64,000 nucleotides of DNA from Diogma glabrata (taxonomy: Eukaryota > Arthropoda > Insecta > Diptera > Cylindrotomidae): positions 427,785,638 to 427,849,637 of the forward strand of contig OY856187.1 in assembly GCA_963693315.1 (NCBI GenBank), read 5' to 3'. The notes under the pieces are model-generated. The model ran no database searches. It saw nothing but the letters and a program-made list of their open reading frames with translations, and was not told the DNA's origin. Below are positions 35,393 to 47,016 of the stretch, in pieces. How positions within the stretch are numbered: the stretch's first letter is position 1; each line of letters starts with the position of its first letter. The translations under genes and the position numbers were made by a program.

Positions 35393-36383
35393 ATGCCACC
35401 AAGAAAACCAAATAAAAATCAATTAAGGGGCCAAGAGAAAAAAAACTTTCTTCTTAGTCCACCAGCTCGCAAATGTCCTAAGTGTGAAGAAACTATCACC
35501 AAAAAAGATAAAAAACTTACATGCAAATCCTGTTCGGAAAATTTTCACCTTGAATGTACGAAGGTCACGCGTTATCAATACAAGCAGTATGTCGATGATC
35601 ATATCTGGTATTGTTCAAGTGTATGTGAGAATGAATATAATGAAAGAAATACAAATAAAAACTCTTCTATTGAAACAGAATCAGATGATAATGAACAGGA
35701 AAATTATAGCACAACTGCAAAGTCATCCATCAATTCTTTGGTTAAATCTCAACAATTTATTTCTAGTCAACTAGATATTTTAATACAAGAAAACAAATCT
35801 TTAAAAGCTATGTTAAACGACTATATTGAGCGAACACGTAATTTGGAAAGCCTGGTTGAAAATCAAAAATTTGAAATTGAAACTCTTAAACAGGAGCGTC
35901 TTAATTGTGATATGATTATTATGGGAATTCCTGAAAATGGTGAATTGAATGATCTTGAAGCTGTCTCATTGATTGCCAAAGAGATTAAGGTAGATCTAAA
36001 GATAGGAGACATTAATGAAGTAATAAGGCTAAAAAAGAAAGGTAATGAGCAAAAAACTACTCAAACTCATTCACCACTTCTTATTAGATTTACAAATACA
36101 AAAATCAAGGATCAAATGAAATCAGCAAAAAAAAACGTATAAAGCCAACCTTTTTACGAAAAAAATATTTTTAAATGAAACCGATGAAGGAAGACAAATT
36201 TATTTTAATATGCATCTTACAACATTTAATCAGGAACTACTTAGAGAAGCTCGTTTATTGAAGAAATCTTTCAACTTTCAATACGTATGGTTCTCGAATA
36301 ACAACATTTTCATTCGTAAAACTGGAACTTCACCTATCCATGTAATCAAGTCTAAAGATGATGTGGAGAAATACAAAAACTAA
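35393..36383 (+). pseudogene. CR1-like ORF1: PHD-finger RNA-binding chaperone, one frameshift
   Basis: The ATG at 35393 gives MPPRKPNKNQ. A PHD-like zinc finger follows (KCPKCEETI, CKSCSENFHLEC, WYCSSVC; 35,470-35,625). Next is a coiled-coil stretch (SQLDILIQENKSLKAMLNDY, LESLVENQKFEIETL), then DMIIMGIPENGELNDLEAVS and PLLIRFTNTKIKDQM, the RRM-like core of ORF1 proteins. A poly-A slip around 36,128-36,165 breaks the frame. The remaining C-terminal domain (NETDEGRQIYFNMHLTTFNQ, FIRKTGTSPIHVIKSKDD) reads to a TAA at 36381-36383. ORF1 proteins coat element RNA in the ribonucleoprotein. Confidence 0.82.
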
Positions 36384-36436
36384 AACTTCTCTCTGTGGTA
36401 ATATTAATAAATAATTAATTTAAGTAAATTCTGAAT

Positions 36437-39316
36437 ATGGATTCTAGTGAATTAGTTAACTCTTGTGAAATAACCTATAATGTAAATAATATACCTAGTA
36501 GTTTTTTAAAAACGTCAAATCTTAACATACTTTACATAAATATTAGAAGTTTGCGACAAAATAAATTTGAAACATTAAAAACTATAATTGCATCATACAC
36601 GTTCACTGTTCATGTAATAGTATTAGTAGAAATCTGGATCTATAAAAATGAAATCGATCAGTATGAATTAAATAATTATACGTCATACTTTCAAACGAGA
36701 GATGACAAAAAAGGTAGAGGTACTGCGATGTACGTCATCAATAATATTCATTCTAACCTGTTATACAGTGAATGTAATGAGAGCAATGATTTTCTAGTTG
36801 TTCATCTAACAGACTTAAAATTTAATTTGATGTCGGTGTATAATCAATCAGGTACTTATACTAACGCATTTTTAGAGAATTTAAATAATTTATTGGAAAG
36901 GTATAATAAATGTGTAATTCTGGGTGATTTCAATTTAAACTTATTAAAATCGAGTACTGAAATTTCAGAATACTATGATATATTAAACTCAAACGGATAT
37001 TTAGTTTTAAATAAAATAGATAAATTGTTTTCTACGAGAGTTGCACATACTATTAAATCTTCTACCCATACAATTATTGATCATTTGGTCACGGATATCG
37101 TAGATCGCAGTTACTCCTTATCATTGATAGATCATTGTATAAGTGATCATAGGTTATTATTAATAAGCCTTAGTCAACCAGATATTACAAACACAAAAGT
37201 TGAATTCATAAAAAAAACTCTAGATCACAGTAAAATAGATTCTGCCAAATTAGCAGAATCAATAAGCAGTTGTCAAACCTTTGATGATTTAATAAATGTA
37301 TGTAAGGAAACAATTAAACACAATACACACGATCATACAATTAGGTTGCCATGTACATTTTCGTTACCTTGGATTAATAAATCTGTAAAAGAAAATATCA
37401 AACTAAGAGATAAATTTTATAATCTTAAAACCAAATTTCCATCAAACAGTTATTTTGTTGATCGTTTCAAATTTTTTAAGAAGCAAGTCGTAGAGACTAT
37501 AAATGATGGGAAAATGAAATATTTTCAAAATGAACTAAATAAAAGTGATGCGCGAAGTCTGTGGAAAATATTAAATAAATTTGTTTTTAATAAATCAAAG
37601 AACTCGAAAGTTATTAAAATTAAAGATAGTCAGGGTCAAACAATCGATGACAAAACGCTAACCTGTAATAGGTTTAATGAATATTTTGTCAATTGCGTTG
37701 ATGATCTGTTACCTCAAAATATGGCATCAAATGAAGATAGTAATGACCAAAATTTTGTTATAGATCCTTTTACCCTAACCCCAACTAATCTCCAAGAAAT
37801 TACAGATATTATTAAGAATTTAAATCACCGCTCTGCCAATGGATTTGATAATATATCATCTAGATTCTGCCTCCACTACAATGAAATACTATCTCAAAAA
37901 TTGGTTGATCTTATCAATCAGTCAATGGAATCCTATTGCTTTCCCGACAGTCTCAAAGTAGCCCAGGTATGCCCTGTATTCAAATCCGGAGATTCTTATG
38001 AAGTTTCTAATTATAGACCGATATCAATTCTCTCTACCTTCTCAAAATGCATGGAAATTGTCATATATAAACGACTGCAAAAGTTTTGTTTAAATAATAA
38101 AATCATAAACGGAAATCAATTTGGATTTATGAGTGGGTCAAGTACATTGGCAGCTACTGGTCAGATGATTCTAAAGTTAAAAGAGGGGCTAGATAGAAAA
38201 TTATATACTTCATGTATATTTATAGATCTTCAAAAGGCGTTCGACACTATAAAATCAGCACGATTATTGTTTAAGTTAAACAAAATAGGTGTAGGTACTA
38301 ATGAGCTTAAAATATTTGAAACATATCTAAAAAATCGCTCTCAGTTTGTGAAAATTGATGAAACTTTAAGTTCTTCCCTAAACATAAAACATGGTGTTCC
38401 GCAAGGCTCCCTATTGGGTCCTTTATTATTTATAATATATGTAAATGACCTATTTTGTTTGGATTTACATGGAAAACCTCAAATATATGCAGATGACACT
38501 GCAGTCCTATATAACGAATTGAGTTGCGATGATCTCATGACTAAAATGCAAGAAGACATGAATAAAATAAATGAATGGGCGGTCAGTAATCATCTCAAAT
38601 TAAATCTCTCTAAAACTAATTACATTATTTTTGAAACTCCTAACAAAAATTTAAATGACATAGATCTATACAATATTAAGGTTGAGAATCATTTAATAAA
38701 TCGGGTATATATAACTAAATATTTAGGACTTCTTGTTGATTCGTGTCTGAATTTTGAACAACATATAAAATCAATTAAGGGAAAAATTAGAGCAATATCT
38801 TTTATACTATTTAAAATGAAAAATATATTACCAATAAGTATTAAATACAATATCTTTAATGCCCACGTAATGAGTCAAGTGCGATATTTGCTACCCATCT
38901 GGGGATTCTCAGCTAAGTTTAGACTGAATGAAATTAAACGTCTTATTAATAGATGTTTAAAGAGCGTAAAAAACTTACCAAAGTTAACTCCTACAAGGTT
39001 ACTGTATAACCAAAATAATCTGCCGTTGGATGCTTTAATAATGTTCGAATCAGTTCTTCTTGTATTTAAGATAGAGAACAACTTAATAAAGAATAATATG
39101 TCGTTAGCAATTGTAGGCTCAGTTCATAATTATTCAACACGCCAAAAAGATAATTACTATTTGAATTTTTGCCGCACAGTCAGAGGTCAAGCAAACTTTT
39201 TGTACCAAGGTCTATCCTTTTTTAATAAATTACCGGAAAGTATTAAAACAATTAAGAAGATTTCTAAATTCAAGGAGGTACTGAAGATACATGTCTACCA
39301 ATTATACACAAACTAA
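36437..39316 (+). CDS. CR1-like ORF2: endonuclease-reverse transcriptase, intact
   Basis: This is a 959-residue protein from an ATG 53 bp after ORF1. The endonuclease has YINIRSLRQNKFETL, VLVEIWIYKNE (Glu), ILGDFNLNLL, IIDHLVTD and CISDHRLLL (Asp-His). The linker CNRFNEYFVNCVDDLLPQ precedes the RT: LNHRSANGFDNISSRFC, NYRPISILSTFSKCME, FIDLQKAFDTI, GVPQGSLLGPLLFIIYVNDL and the catalytic QIYADDTAVLY. The C-terminal part has TKYLGLLVDSCLNFEQH and SQVRYLLPIWGF. Every catalytic motif I can check is present and there is no stop. It would nick DNA and reverse-transcribe the element. It could act even if its own ORF1 is broken, helped by other copies. Confidence 0.93.
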   Translation: MDSSELVNSCEITYNVNNIPSSFLKTSNLNILYINIRSLRQNKFETLKTIIASYTFTVHVIVLVEIWIYKNEIDQYELNNYTSYFQTRDDKKGRGTAMYVINNIHSNLLYSECNESNDFLVVHLTDLKFNLMSVYNQSGTYTNAFLENLNNLLERYNKCVILGDFNLNLLKSSTEISEYYDILNSNGYLVLNKIDKLFSTRVAHTIKSSTHTIIDHLVTDIVDRSYSLSLIDHCISDHRLLLISLSQPDITNTKVEFIKKTLDHSKIDSAKLAESISSCQTFDDLINVCKETIKHNTHDHTIRLPCTFSLPWINKSVKENIKLRDKFYNLKTKFPSNSYFVDRFKFFKKQVVETINDGKMKYFQNELNKSDARSLWKILNKFVFNKSKNSKVIKIKDSQGQTIDDKTLTCNRFNEYFVNCVDDLLPQNMASNEDSNDQNFVIDPFTLTPTNLQEITDIIKNLNHRSANGFDNISSRFCLHYNEILSQKLVDLINQSMESYCFPDSLKVAQVCPVFKSGDSYEVSNYRPISILSTFSKCMEIVIYKRLQKFCLNNKIINGNQFGFMSGSSTLAATGQMILKLKEGLDRKLYTSCIFIDLQKAFDTIKSARLLFKLNKIGVGTNELKIFETYLKNRSQFVKIDETLSSSLNIKHGVPQGSLLGPLLFIIYVNDLFCLDLHGKPQIYADDTAVLYNELSCDDLMTKMQEDMNKINEWAVSNHLKLNLSKTNYIIFETPNKNLNDIDLYNIKVENHLINRVYITKYLGLLVDSCLNFEQHIKSIKGKIRAISFILFKMKNILPISIKYNIFNAHVMSQVRYLLPIWGFSAKFRLNEIKRLINRCLKSVKNLPKLTPTRLLYNQNNLPLDALIMFESVLLVFKIENNLIKNNMSLAIVGSVHNYSTRQKDNYYLNFCRTVRGQANFLYQGLSFFNKLPESIKTIKKISKFKEVLKIHVYQLYTN

Positions 39317-39456
39317 TTATATAATTTTATAAGAAATTGTAATAACTAACTGATAAAAGATGTAAAAATAGGAAAAATGCAAATCAACAACCTAAAACTG
39401 ATAAAATACAATATGTACTCAAAATCAAAATCAAAATAAAAATAATACAACTTTAA

Positions 39457-39497
39457 ATGTCTACGGATAAGCACACTATGTGCTTTTGTAGACGACA
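39457..39497 (+). other. 3' UTR hairpin of the CR1-like family
   Basis: GTCTAC (39459-39464) pairs with GTAGAC (39488-39493), and inside it GCACA-CTA-TGTGC forms a perfect 5-bp stem. The decayed minus-strand copy keeps the same structure at 31,165-31,198 with compensating changes (GTTTAC/GTAAAC). Conserved 3' structures are often the reverse-transcriptase recognition site. Confidence 0.7.
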
Positions 39498-39585
39498 AAT
39501 AATAATACTTGAACTATATGTTAGCAAATAATGTAATCTTAGTGTAAATGTAAAACATATAAATCGTAAAAAAAAATAAATAAAT

Positions 39586-39617
<32 letters not shown>

Positions 39618-39621
<4 letters not shown>

Positions 39622-40420
39622 ATAGATGCTTTTGCAAAGTTCATCTGGATTTATCCTGTTAAGAGTACAACAACGGACGAAGTGATTCAAAAGATGGAGA
39701 TTTATAAAGCTGTTTTTGGTAATCCAAAGAGGATAATTTCAGACAGAGGAACAGCATTCACTTCGACTACTTTTGAAAAATATTGTCAAGAAAATCAAAT
39801 TGATCATACTCTTATTACAACAGGAATTCCACGGGGAAACGGCCAGTTTGAAAGACTGCATAGCATCATTATACCTGTATTATGCAAATTTTCATACGAA
39901 CAACCAGATAAATGGTTTAAGCATACGAATAGTGTTCAAAGATTAGTTAATTCGAAATGGCAACGAAGTATCGGTACCACTCCATTTGAATTATTGTTTG
40001 GAACAAAAATGAGAAATCCAGAAGATAAAAAAATCGCAGAAGCTGTATCAGAAGAACTCGCTAGGAATTTTGTTAATGAGCGAGAAACATCAAGAGTTGA
40101 GGCACGTAAAAAATTCAAGAAGTTCAAGAAGAAGAAAAGAAAATAAAAAGCAGTACAATAAGAAACGGAAAGCGGCAAATCAGTACAAAATAGGCGATCT
40201 AGTGGCAATTAAACGCACTCAATTTGGAAGCGGATTAAAATTTAGCAATAAATTTTTTGGTCCTTATAAAATTGTCGAGGTCGGACCAAATGAGAGATAC
40301 AAAGTAATAAAAGTTGGAAATCACGAAGGGCCAATTAATCCCAATACCAGTGCGGATTTTATAAAAGCTTGGAAGCAATCATTGGCAGATTGTTCTGAAA
40401 GTGAAGACGATGAGGAATAG
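39618..40420 (+). pseudogene. pol: Ty3/Gypsy integrase, second part, after the CR1-like insertion
   Basis: The catalytic core resumes as IIDAFAKFIWIYPVKS, with SDRGTAFTSTTFEKYC (second Asp) and GIPRGNGQFERLHSII (Glu near 39,850). A frameshift near 40,110-40,140 separates the core from the C-terminal domain (YKIGDLVAIKRTQFGSGLKF, FFGPYKIVEVGPNERY), which ends at 40,420. This is the GPF-type C-terminal module of Gypsy integrases. The element is dead, with missing 5' parts, two or more frameshifts and nonsense codons. Confidence 0.87.
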
Positions 40421-41300
40421 TTGAACATAAAAAATTTAGACGATAACATTAAGACGATAAAAATTTAGACGAAGTTAAATTAGACGTTCAAGTTAGATGA
40501 AATTAGACGATCCAACCATTAAGACGAAACAACTATGTTCACGAGGTCGTATGAACAGTCAGGAACGGCCGAGTTGTGGGAGTATCAAGCTGTTAACAAC
40601 AAAAATCTGGGGGGGGGGGGTGCTATTGATCAAAGGTCTGCAGGGTCGCAGCAGCGAGTGAAAAATAAAATAATATATCATAAAATATTATATCTTAAAA
40701 TATTTCGCCGACAAAACAAAACAATAATCTATCAGATGAAGGGATAGGTGCTAGTTAAAATTAAAATGCAATATTTAAAAATATACTTTTTACTGTTTAT
40801 TTTCAATTTTATTAATAATTCAATTCAAATTGTTACTATAAGGAAGTTTATATTATTATTAATAAAATAAAAAAATTAAAAACAAACAGTAAAAAGTATA
40901 TTTTTATACATATATTGCATTTTAATTCAAAAGTGACAAAAGCACACAAACAGTGAATAATATGGAAAACCATAATAATACATATATGTGCTAGTTGTTT
41001 AGGTAAAATAGTTGTTTAGGTGTCTCAACTGTAGCTTATTAGCATTATTATTATTAACCAAAACTTTAATAGCTACGTTATGTAATATTTTTTTAAATGA
41101 AAATAAAAATAATTCATATAAAAATAGTTCATACCAATTCATAGAACCAAGATTCTTTATTCGCATAAAAATGCATATATTATTTGTTTTGAATAAAATT
41201 TTATTTAATAATTACAAATTCTCTTACCATGAAAATTTTAACATTTTGCACTGATCTAATAAATAAGCATTTATCAGCTTAGAATAATCATATATGATAT
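40421..41300. other. Gypsy 3' region and AT-rich flank
   Basis: GACGA-containing short repeats (TTAGACGATAAC-like) run from 40,440 to 40,525. GGCCGAGTTGTGGGAGTATC near 40,567 could open a 3' LTR (TGTGGGAGTATC), and a G10 run follows. No second LTR is present to test this. Nothing coding is seen. Confidence 0.35.
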
Positions 41301-41301
41301 C

Positions 41302-41459
41302 ACGAGTCGTCAAATAATAGTCGAGTATTTTTCATAATCATTATTACGAATGCCATTTGAGGTCCCGAGTGCGCGTAGCGCACTAGGGAAATTTTTAACC
41401 TCAAATGGCATGAGTGGTAATGTTGAAAAATAATCGACTAATAATTAGGTGACGAGTTG
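41302..41459. repeat. Hairpin-forming MITE-like repeat
   Basis: The arms ACGAGTCGTCA...AATAGTCGA..ATTTTTCA...GCCATTTGAGGT are mirrored by ACCTCAAATGGC...TGAAAAATAATCGACTA...GACGAGT. The centre holds GTGCGC-GTA-GCGCAC (41369-41383). The arms are about 70 bp. No coding sequence. Confidence 0.75.
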
Positions 41460-42509
41460 TATTTAGCAGACAATTTAACGAACAGAAATAGTAACATTAT
41501 TTCATACAACATAATCATACATAATAAAATATTATTTCATCTTAGTAGGCCCATAAATGTTATAAATTTGTAATTTATTTTTGACAAATAAATGTAAACA
41601 TGCAATCATTTATGAATGAAAACGGACATTTTTACTATTTGCAAATTGCATTTTCACATAATTTTGTATGTGAATTTTTGTTTTAAATTAATATATTAAT
41701 GTCGTTTTCTTTTTACCAAAAAAATTGCACTAAACACGCCCATTTTCGATCTAGATCGAGTTTTTTTGACATTACGTATTCTATTTGACAAAAAAAGCAC
41801 TCTTTTTGCACTAGATCTAGATCTAAATTTTTTCGTAGAGCAAGTTCTAAATACAATAGAGTTGCACAAATACATTTACACATCTCTCAAAATTTGTAAA
41901 CAAACAAAACGCCATTTAGTTATTATTATTTTTTTAAGTGAAATAGTTGTTGTTTAAATAAATCTTATGTTTAAATCGTGTTTTAAATTAAAAACTAATA
42001 CAAATTATTTAATTAAATACAATTGATTACTAAAACATTAAATGACATTTTCACAAACACAACTACAAAACTAGATCATTCATCATTCGGAGTCAGACGA
42101 GTCGACGTCTCCTAAATTTTAAAATAAAAAGAACAAAAAACAAAAATAATCGAAAATAGATAAATAATAGTGTTATAAGTGTTAATAAGTGTTAGTAAGT
42201 GTAGTAGCTAATAAGTAAATAAGTGTTATATTGTTTGTGTTAATGTTTATGAAAAATAAAAGTGTTGAAGAACGGACGCGTACAATTATATAATTGGTGA
42301 GATTGTTCTTTATTAAAAAATTATTTGGTATTTTGTGTTCACTATTACCAAGAGGTAGGCAGGTAAAATTTTACCTTTTATTGCATTGATGTAATAAATT
42401 TATTTTTTATTTTAAGCATTTGTCTTGGTAATAGAAACCCAAAAGTTTTGTTTTAGTTGTTAGTGATTTTTTTTTGGATTGCCTGGGTTTTTTTTTTTAT
42501 TTGAAGTTT
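41460..42509. other. Non-coding AT-rich DNA
   Basis: There is no supportable gene. AGTGTTATAAGTGTTAATAAG-type short repeats at 42,165-42,235, followed by ATATAATTGGTGAGATTG, could be the end of an LTR, but no partner is visible. Confidence 0.35.
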
Positions 42510-42600
42510 GGTGACATGATCTAGCTCCTCCCACCTCGGACTTATTTAAGGAGTTGGAAAATATCAGTTAGTTGATTATGAACTGTTTTTTTTTGACAAA
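42510..42600 (-). repeat. Inverted fragment of the foldback internal repeat
   Basis: GACATGATCTAGCTCCTCCC, GGAGTTGGAAAATATCAGTTA and TTTTTTTTGACAAAAGT are the reverse complement of the 125-bp unit at 11,805-12,290. It shows that the unit is dispersed in the genome. Confidence 0.75.
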
Positions 42601-42799
42601 AGTTAGGAATTTCGAATTTAACCCCTTATTTGTACTCTTCAATTTTGTTAGTGTATTTTGTGTCCCCATTTTTTTTTTGCTTTTCTCTTATCGTGCTACT
42701 GTTGCATGAAATCTGCTACCGTGTTTTTGTGACAGAGATGCCCAGTTTCTTTTGTACTGTTTAGTGTTGAAATTTAGGCCGGGCCGAATTTCAGTAGCT

Positions 42800-45664
42800 A
42801 TGCTTGCAATGTCAAAGGGTAAGTCTTTGTCTCAACAAAATGGCCGCAGAGTGAACCAACAGCTTAGCATTGACTTCACCAACATAAGAGGTCTCAATTC
42901 GAATCTAAACGAGGTTCATCACTACAACGAAAAAAATAAACCTGACATATTGTTTCTTACCGAAACAATTGTTAGTGGCAAAGCATCGAAGTTGGATTCC
43001 GATAAATACCGGATACCTAGTTACGAATTGGAACATTCCTTTTATAACAAGCATGGTGTCTGTGTATTTGTTCGAGATTCACTTTCATGTATGAGAATTA
43101 AGGCCTACGAGTTGAATTCTAAGCACCATAATTCTATAGCACTGAAGATCTCAGGTGTTGATGAAACTATGTTTATAATAGGATTATATAGATCCCCAAA
43201 TTCTCCCCCAGGATGTCCCTTTTTCGATCAAATATCGGCTAATCTAGACAAGATTACCACGGACTACCCCAAGGCAAGACTGGCCATTCTTGGAGACTTT
43301 AATATTCATAATAAAGAATGGCTTAAGTATTCATCGCGCACTGACGACGTAGGACGACAAGCCGAACTGATACTCGCAGATTATCACGGTTTGACGCAAA
43401 TGATAGAGTGTCCCACTAGAATCGCAGACAATTCACATCATAACAATAATTTGCTGGATCTGTTTTTGACAAACGAACCAGATACTACGAAGACAAAAGT
43501 CGAACAACCCCTCGGAACATCGGACCATTTACTAATATCAGCAATAGTGCAATTTACATCACCGACACATATTAAAACAAATCCTCGCCGGGTTTGGAAC
43601 TATAAACGCGCTGACTGGGAGGGACTGAGAAACTTTTATGACGAAACACCTTGGAAAACTATTTGTTGTGTTGATCAAGATCCTAGCACATCGGTAATAA
43701 GAATTTCTGAAATCATAAAAGAAGGAATGCGGCGGTTTATTCCAAATCGATTAATCACTCCTAAAACTGAGCCTTGGTTCACACGGGATGTTGATGAGGC
43801 TGTGAGGAATAAACGCAAAGCATTCAAGACGTATAACGCTAATAAAACACCTGAAACCCATAGCGCCTATAAGAAAGCCAGAAATATTAGTAAATTCAAA
43901 ATAGACTTGGACAAAGACGCGTTTATCCAGAAGAAAGCAAAGAAATTCGCCGAGCACCCATCTGGCTCACGTAGTTTCTTTCAGGCAGTTAAATCAGTCC
44001 AGAGCAATTTTACTCGATCCTCTATTCCAACCTTAGTTCTGAATGACATTCCCGTGAGCGACTCGAAAGAGAAAGCGGATCTTTTGGGTCGTATTTTCGC
44101 AGAAAACTCAAACATAGTTGAACCCCCCCATTCTCCTATACTCATTCCCCCAGTTGAAACGAAAATGAAACCAATTATTTTTCGTTGCAATATTGTACGG
44201 AAAATGCTTCTTTCTATCAATATCAACAAATCTGCTGGCCCAGACGGTATTCCACCCCTCATTCTTAAAAACTTTGCTAGGGCAACTAGCTCCAACTTTA
44301 ACAAAAATTTTCTATTTATCTTATAAAACCGGAATATTTCCCGATTCTTGGAAGCTGGCCAGCGTTCAACCCATATCAAAGAAAGGCAGTAAGATAGACC
44401 CTAACAATTATAGACCAATTGCAATTCTGTCGGTTTTAGCTAAAATATTTGAAAAATATGTTAACTACAATTTGATAGATTATTTGGAAATTTCGCGAAT
44501 TATTGATGATAAGCAGTATGGTTTTCGTAGAAGTCATGCAACAGGTGATCTGTTAGCCTACGTATCCCATCTCTGAAACAAATCGCTGGAAAATCACGGT
44601 GAAACATTCAGTATTTCATTTGACATTTCTAAAGCATTTGATAAAGTGTGGCATAAAAATCTTATAGCTAAATTAAAATCTTATGGCATAGACCATCTTA
44701 CTGTCTCATGGATTCATAGTTTTCTTACAGGTCGCCAATTTCATGTTAATTTAGATGGTATCACATCAAATATTTTCACAACCAATGCTGGGGTTCCCCA
44801 AGGTTCTGCACTCTCACCAACCTTGTTTCTTCTATACATTAATGACTTACTTATTTCCACAGTGCACCCAATCCATAGTTTTGCTGATGACAGCACATTA
44901 CATGCATCACATGCATCTCCTAAATTTCGATCTCATACTGCAGTTACCACTGATAGAGAGCTGCTAATTGATTCCATCAACAAAGATCTGGAGCGCATAA
45001 TGGAATGGGGTGATCGTAATCTTGTATCATTTAATCCAACCAAAACCAAATTATGCCGTCTTTCACGAATAGAGCGACATATTCGGATATTCAAAATAAC
45101 CTGAAATGGAATAAACATGTGTTCAACCTCGCTAAATCTGCAATGCAAAAATTAGGATTCTTGAGTCGATGTAAAAAGTATTTCAATCCCGAGCAAATTT
45201 TGCTAATCTTCAAGTCCTTCATTCGTCCATGTATGGAGTACTGCTGTCATGTTTGGGGAGGTGCTTGTCAGTCAACAATAAATTGTTTAGACTCTGTACA
45301 GAGAAAAGCAATACGGTTGATTGGTAATACCGAACTAACGGACCAGCTTGATTCACTTCAGCACAGAAGAAATGTGGCTGAATTGTCAATCTACTATAAA
45401 TATAACTTTAGCGAATTCTCCTCTAAGGAAATTCAAAATATTCTTCCATCGTGTGCGCAGTATAATCGACAAACAAGAGCTGCCGAGTTATCCCATCCAT
45501 TTGTTGTACAAATACCTCGTTGTAGAACTGTGTCCTTCCAAAACGACTATTTCAATAGAGTGGCCAAATTATGGAACTCAATGCCCTCCTCTGTATTTCC
45601 CGATGAATTTTCTCCTCAGGCATTTAAAGAAAATGTCCATCATCATTTAAAAAAATTAGTATAG
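42800..45664 (+). pseudogene. Jockey/CR1-like non-LTR retrotransposon ORF2, decayed
   Basis: The endonuclease (42,800-43,560) reads FTNIRGLNSNLNEVHHYN, ILFLTETIVS, LGDFNIHNKEWL, LLDLFLTNEPD and LGTSDHLLIS. The linker and RT start (NINKSAGPDGIPPLIL) run to a frameshift near 44,280. RT continues with NYRPIAILSVLAKIFEK and YGFRRSHATGDLLAYV, meets a TGA at 44574-44576, then continues in frame with FDISKAFDKVWH, GVPQGSALSPTLFLLYINDL and the catalytic SFADDSTLH. A deletion plus shift near 45,060 precedes the C-terminal part (KLGFLSRCKKYFNPEQILLI, RPCMEYCCHVWGG, LQHRRNVAELSIYY). The poly-A tail is at 45,788-45,806. No ORF1 is visible upstream. Confidence 0.9.
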
Positions 45665-45806
45665 TTATCCCTATATCCCCATTCCTTCCATTCCTTTATA
45701 GTTGACATGGTATCTTCGGATATTCAAAGAGTCTAAATAATGAATATTTCATATTTAGTGTGCTAAACATGTCTAACTGATTAATAAAAAAAAAAAAAAA
45801 AAAAAA

Positions 45807-46604
45807 GATCGAATTTTGTCATATTCTTTTTATGAAAAAAAAATCACTCTTTCTGCTCTGGCAAAAAGAAAACGAAATAAGTAGGCCGAAAATATTCGAA
45901 AATATTCGCTGTTCCTTCCCACCAGATAAAAATAATCAATACAATTCGTTTTGATTTGTTAAAAAATAGTAAATGAAGCGTTTTTATTGGAGCTTATCGA
46001 AACTTTATTTAGTGAGTTGAATTGTCATTTTAATATCAGCGAAATAAACAATCTATAATATTTCAATAACATTAACAAATAACGGTAGTTTGTTACAAAT
46101 AAAATTTCTGCACAAAATACCACTTTTAGACTAAAGTCTAAAATAAAAATTTAATGTTGGGATTTTGTTTCATCTTTTGGTTTCGTTAAAATATCATTCA
46201 TTGTATGTATTTACTTTGTGCAATTTTTATTTATTCTATTCATTGCAAAAAAAAAAGTTATTCGGTAAGGATTATTTCTAGATATGTTTTAAAAACTTTT
46301 TTCCTTGTTGTCAACAAAACAATACAAGATGAAATGAAATGATTTATAAAAGAGTGTCTGTTTTAAGTGCGGTGTTCTCAACGTTTCTGCTTCGTCAAAT
46401 TTAATTTCGATCAAATGATGAGACAATACATTTCTTTATTATTGATTTATTAAGTTTTCTATATGAAATATTAGTTTGGTAGCCTTGATGTATATGGCAA
46501 CAGTGAACAGAGTTGCCGCATTTTCAAATTCCCAAAGGAGGCAACACTACCCCAGTGCTCCAAACCTCAAACTTCTAAAAGATTTTGGCATCTTACCCTA
46601 ACAT
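45807..46604. other. Non-coding AT-rich DNA
   Basis: No gene or structured repeat is recognised. Confidence 0.45.
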
Positions 46605-46905
46605 TCACATGGAAGAAACAGTTTTTGTTGACTAATAAATTTGTTAATGTTGATCTACGCGTTTGACCAAGTACTTCAGCCCCTGCTTTCGACATATGAG
46701 TCAACTTGAGATATTACATACTACTGACAATAGCAGTTAAATATCACTAGCGAAGGAGTGCTGACATCAATCTTAGTTATGGAATATTCCTTGATGATAG
46801 CACTCCATTGCGTGCTCGAAGAAATGATCTTCAATATAACCCTATATATACGGGTTTTAATCATCAATAATCAAGCTAGGTCACTAGCACTAGGATTATT
46901 GGCAA
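46605..46905 (+). repeat. Dispersed repeat, copy C
   Basis: It has CACATGGAAGAAACAGTTTT, TTGATCTACGCGTTTGACC, CAGCCCCTGCTTTCGACATA, ACTGACAATAGCAGTTAAAT and CTTAGTTATGGAATATTCCT, matching copy B at its start and copy D at its end. It ends against the target duplication of the hAT element. Confidence 0.65.
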
Positions 46906-47016
46906 CCCAGGTCTAGTGTTTCTGATTTCTCGACTTTTAAATTTCTCGAGAAAGAAAAGGAGAAATATATGTTTCTCGAGAAATCTCGAGAAATATATTT
47001 TCTTAGAATTCTTCGT

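Larger units (their letters stand above)
35101..39617 (+). mobile_element. Near full-length CR1-like non-LTR retrotransposon inserted in Gypsy integrase
   Basis: It has a 5' UTR (35,101-35,392), ORF1, ORF2, a 3' UTR and a poly-A tail (39,593-39,619). AATTA flanks both sides (35096-35100 and 39618-39622), a likely short target-site duplication. The Gypsy integrase frame is continuous if the element is mentally excluded. ORF2 is intact; ORF1 has one frameshift. Confidence 0.85.
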
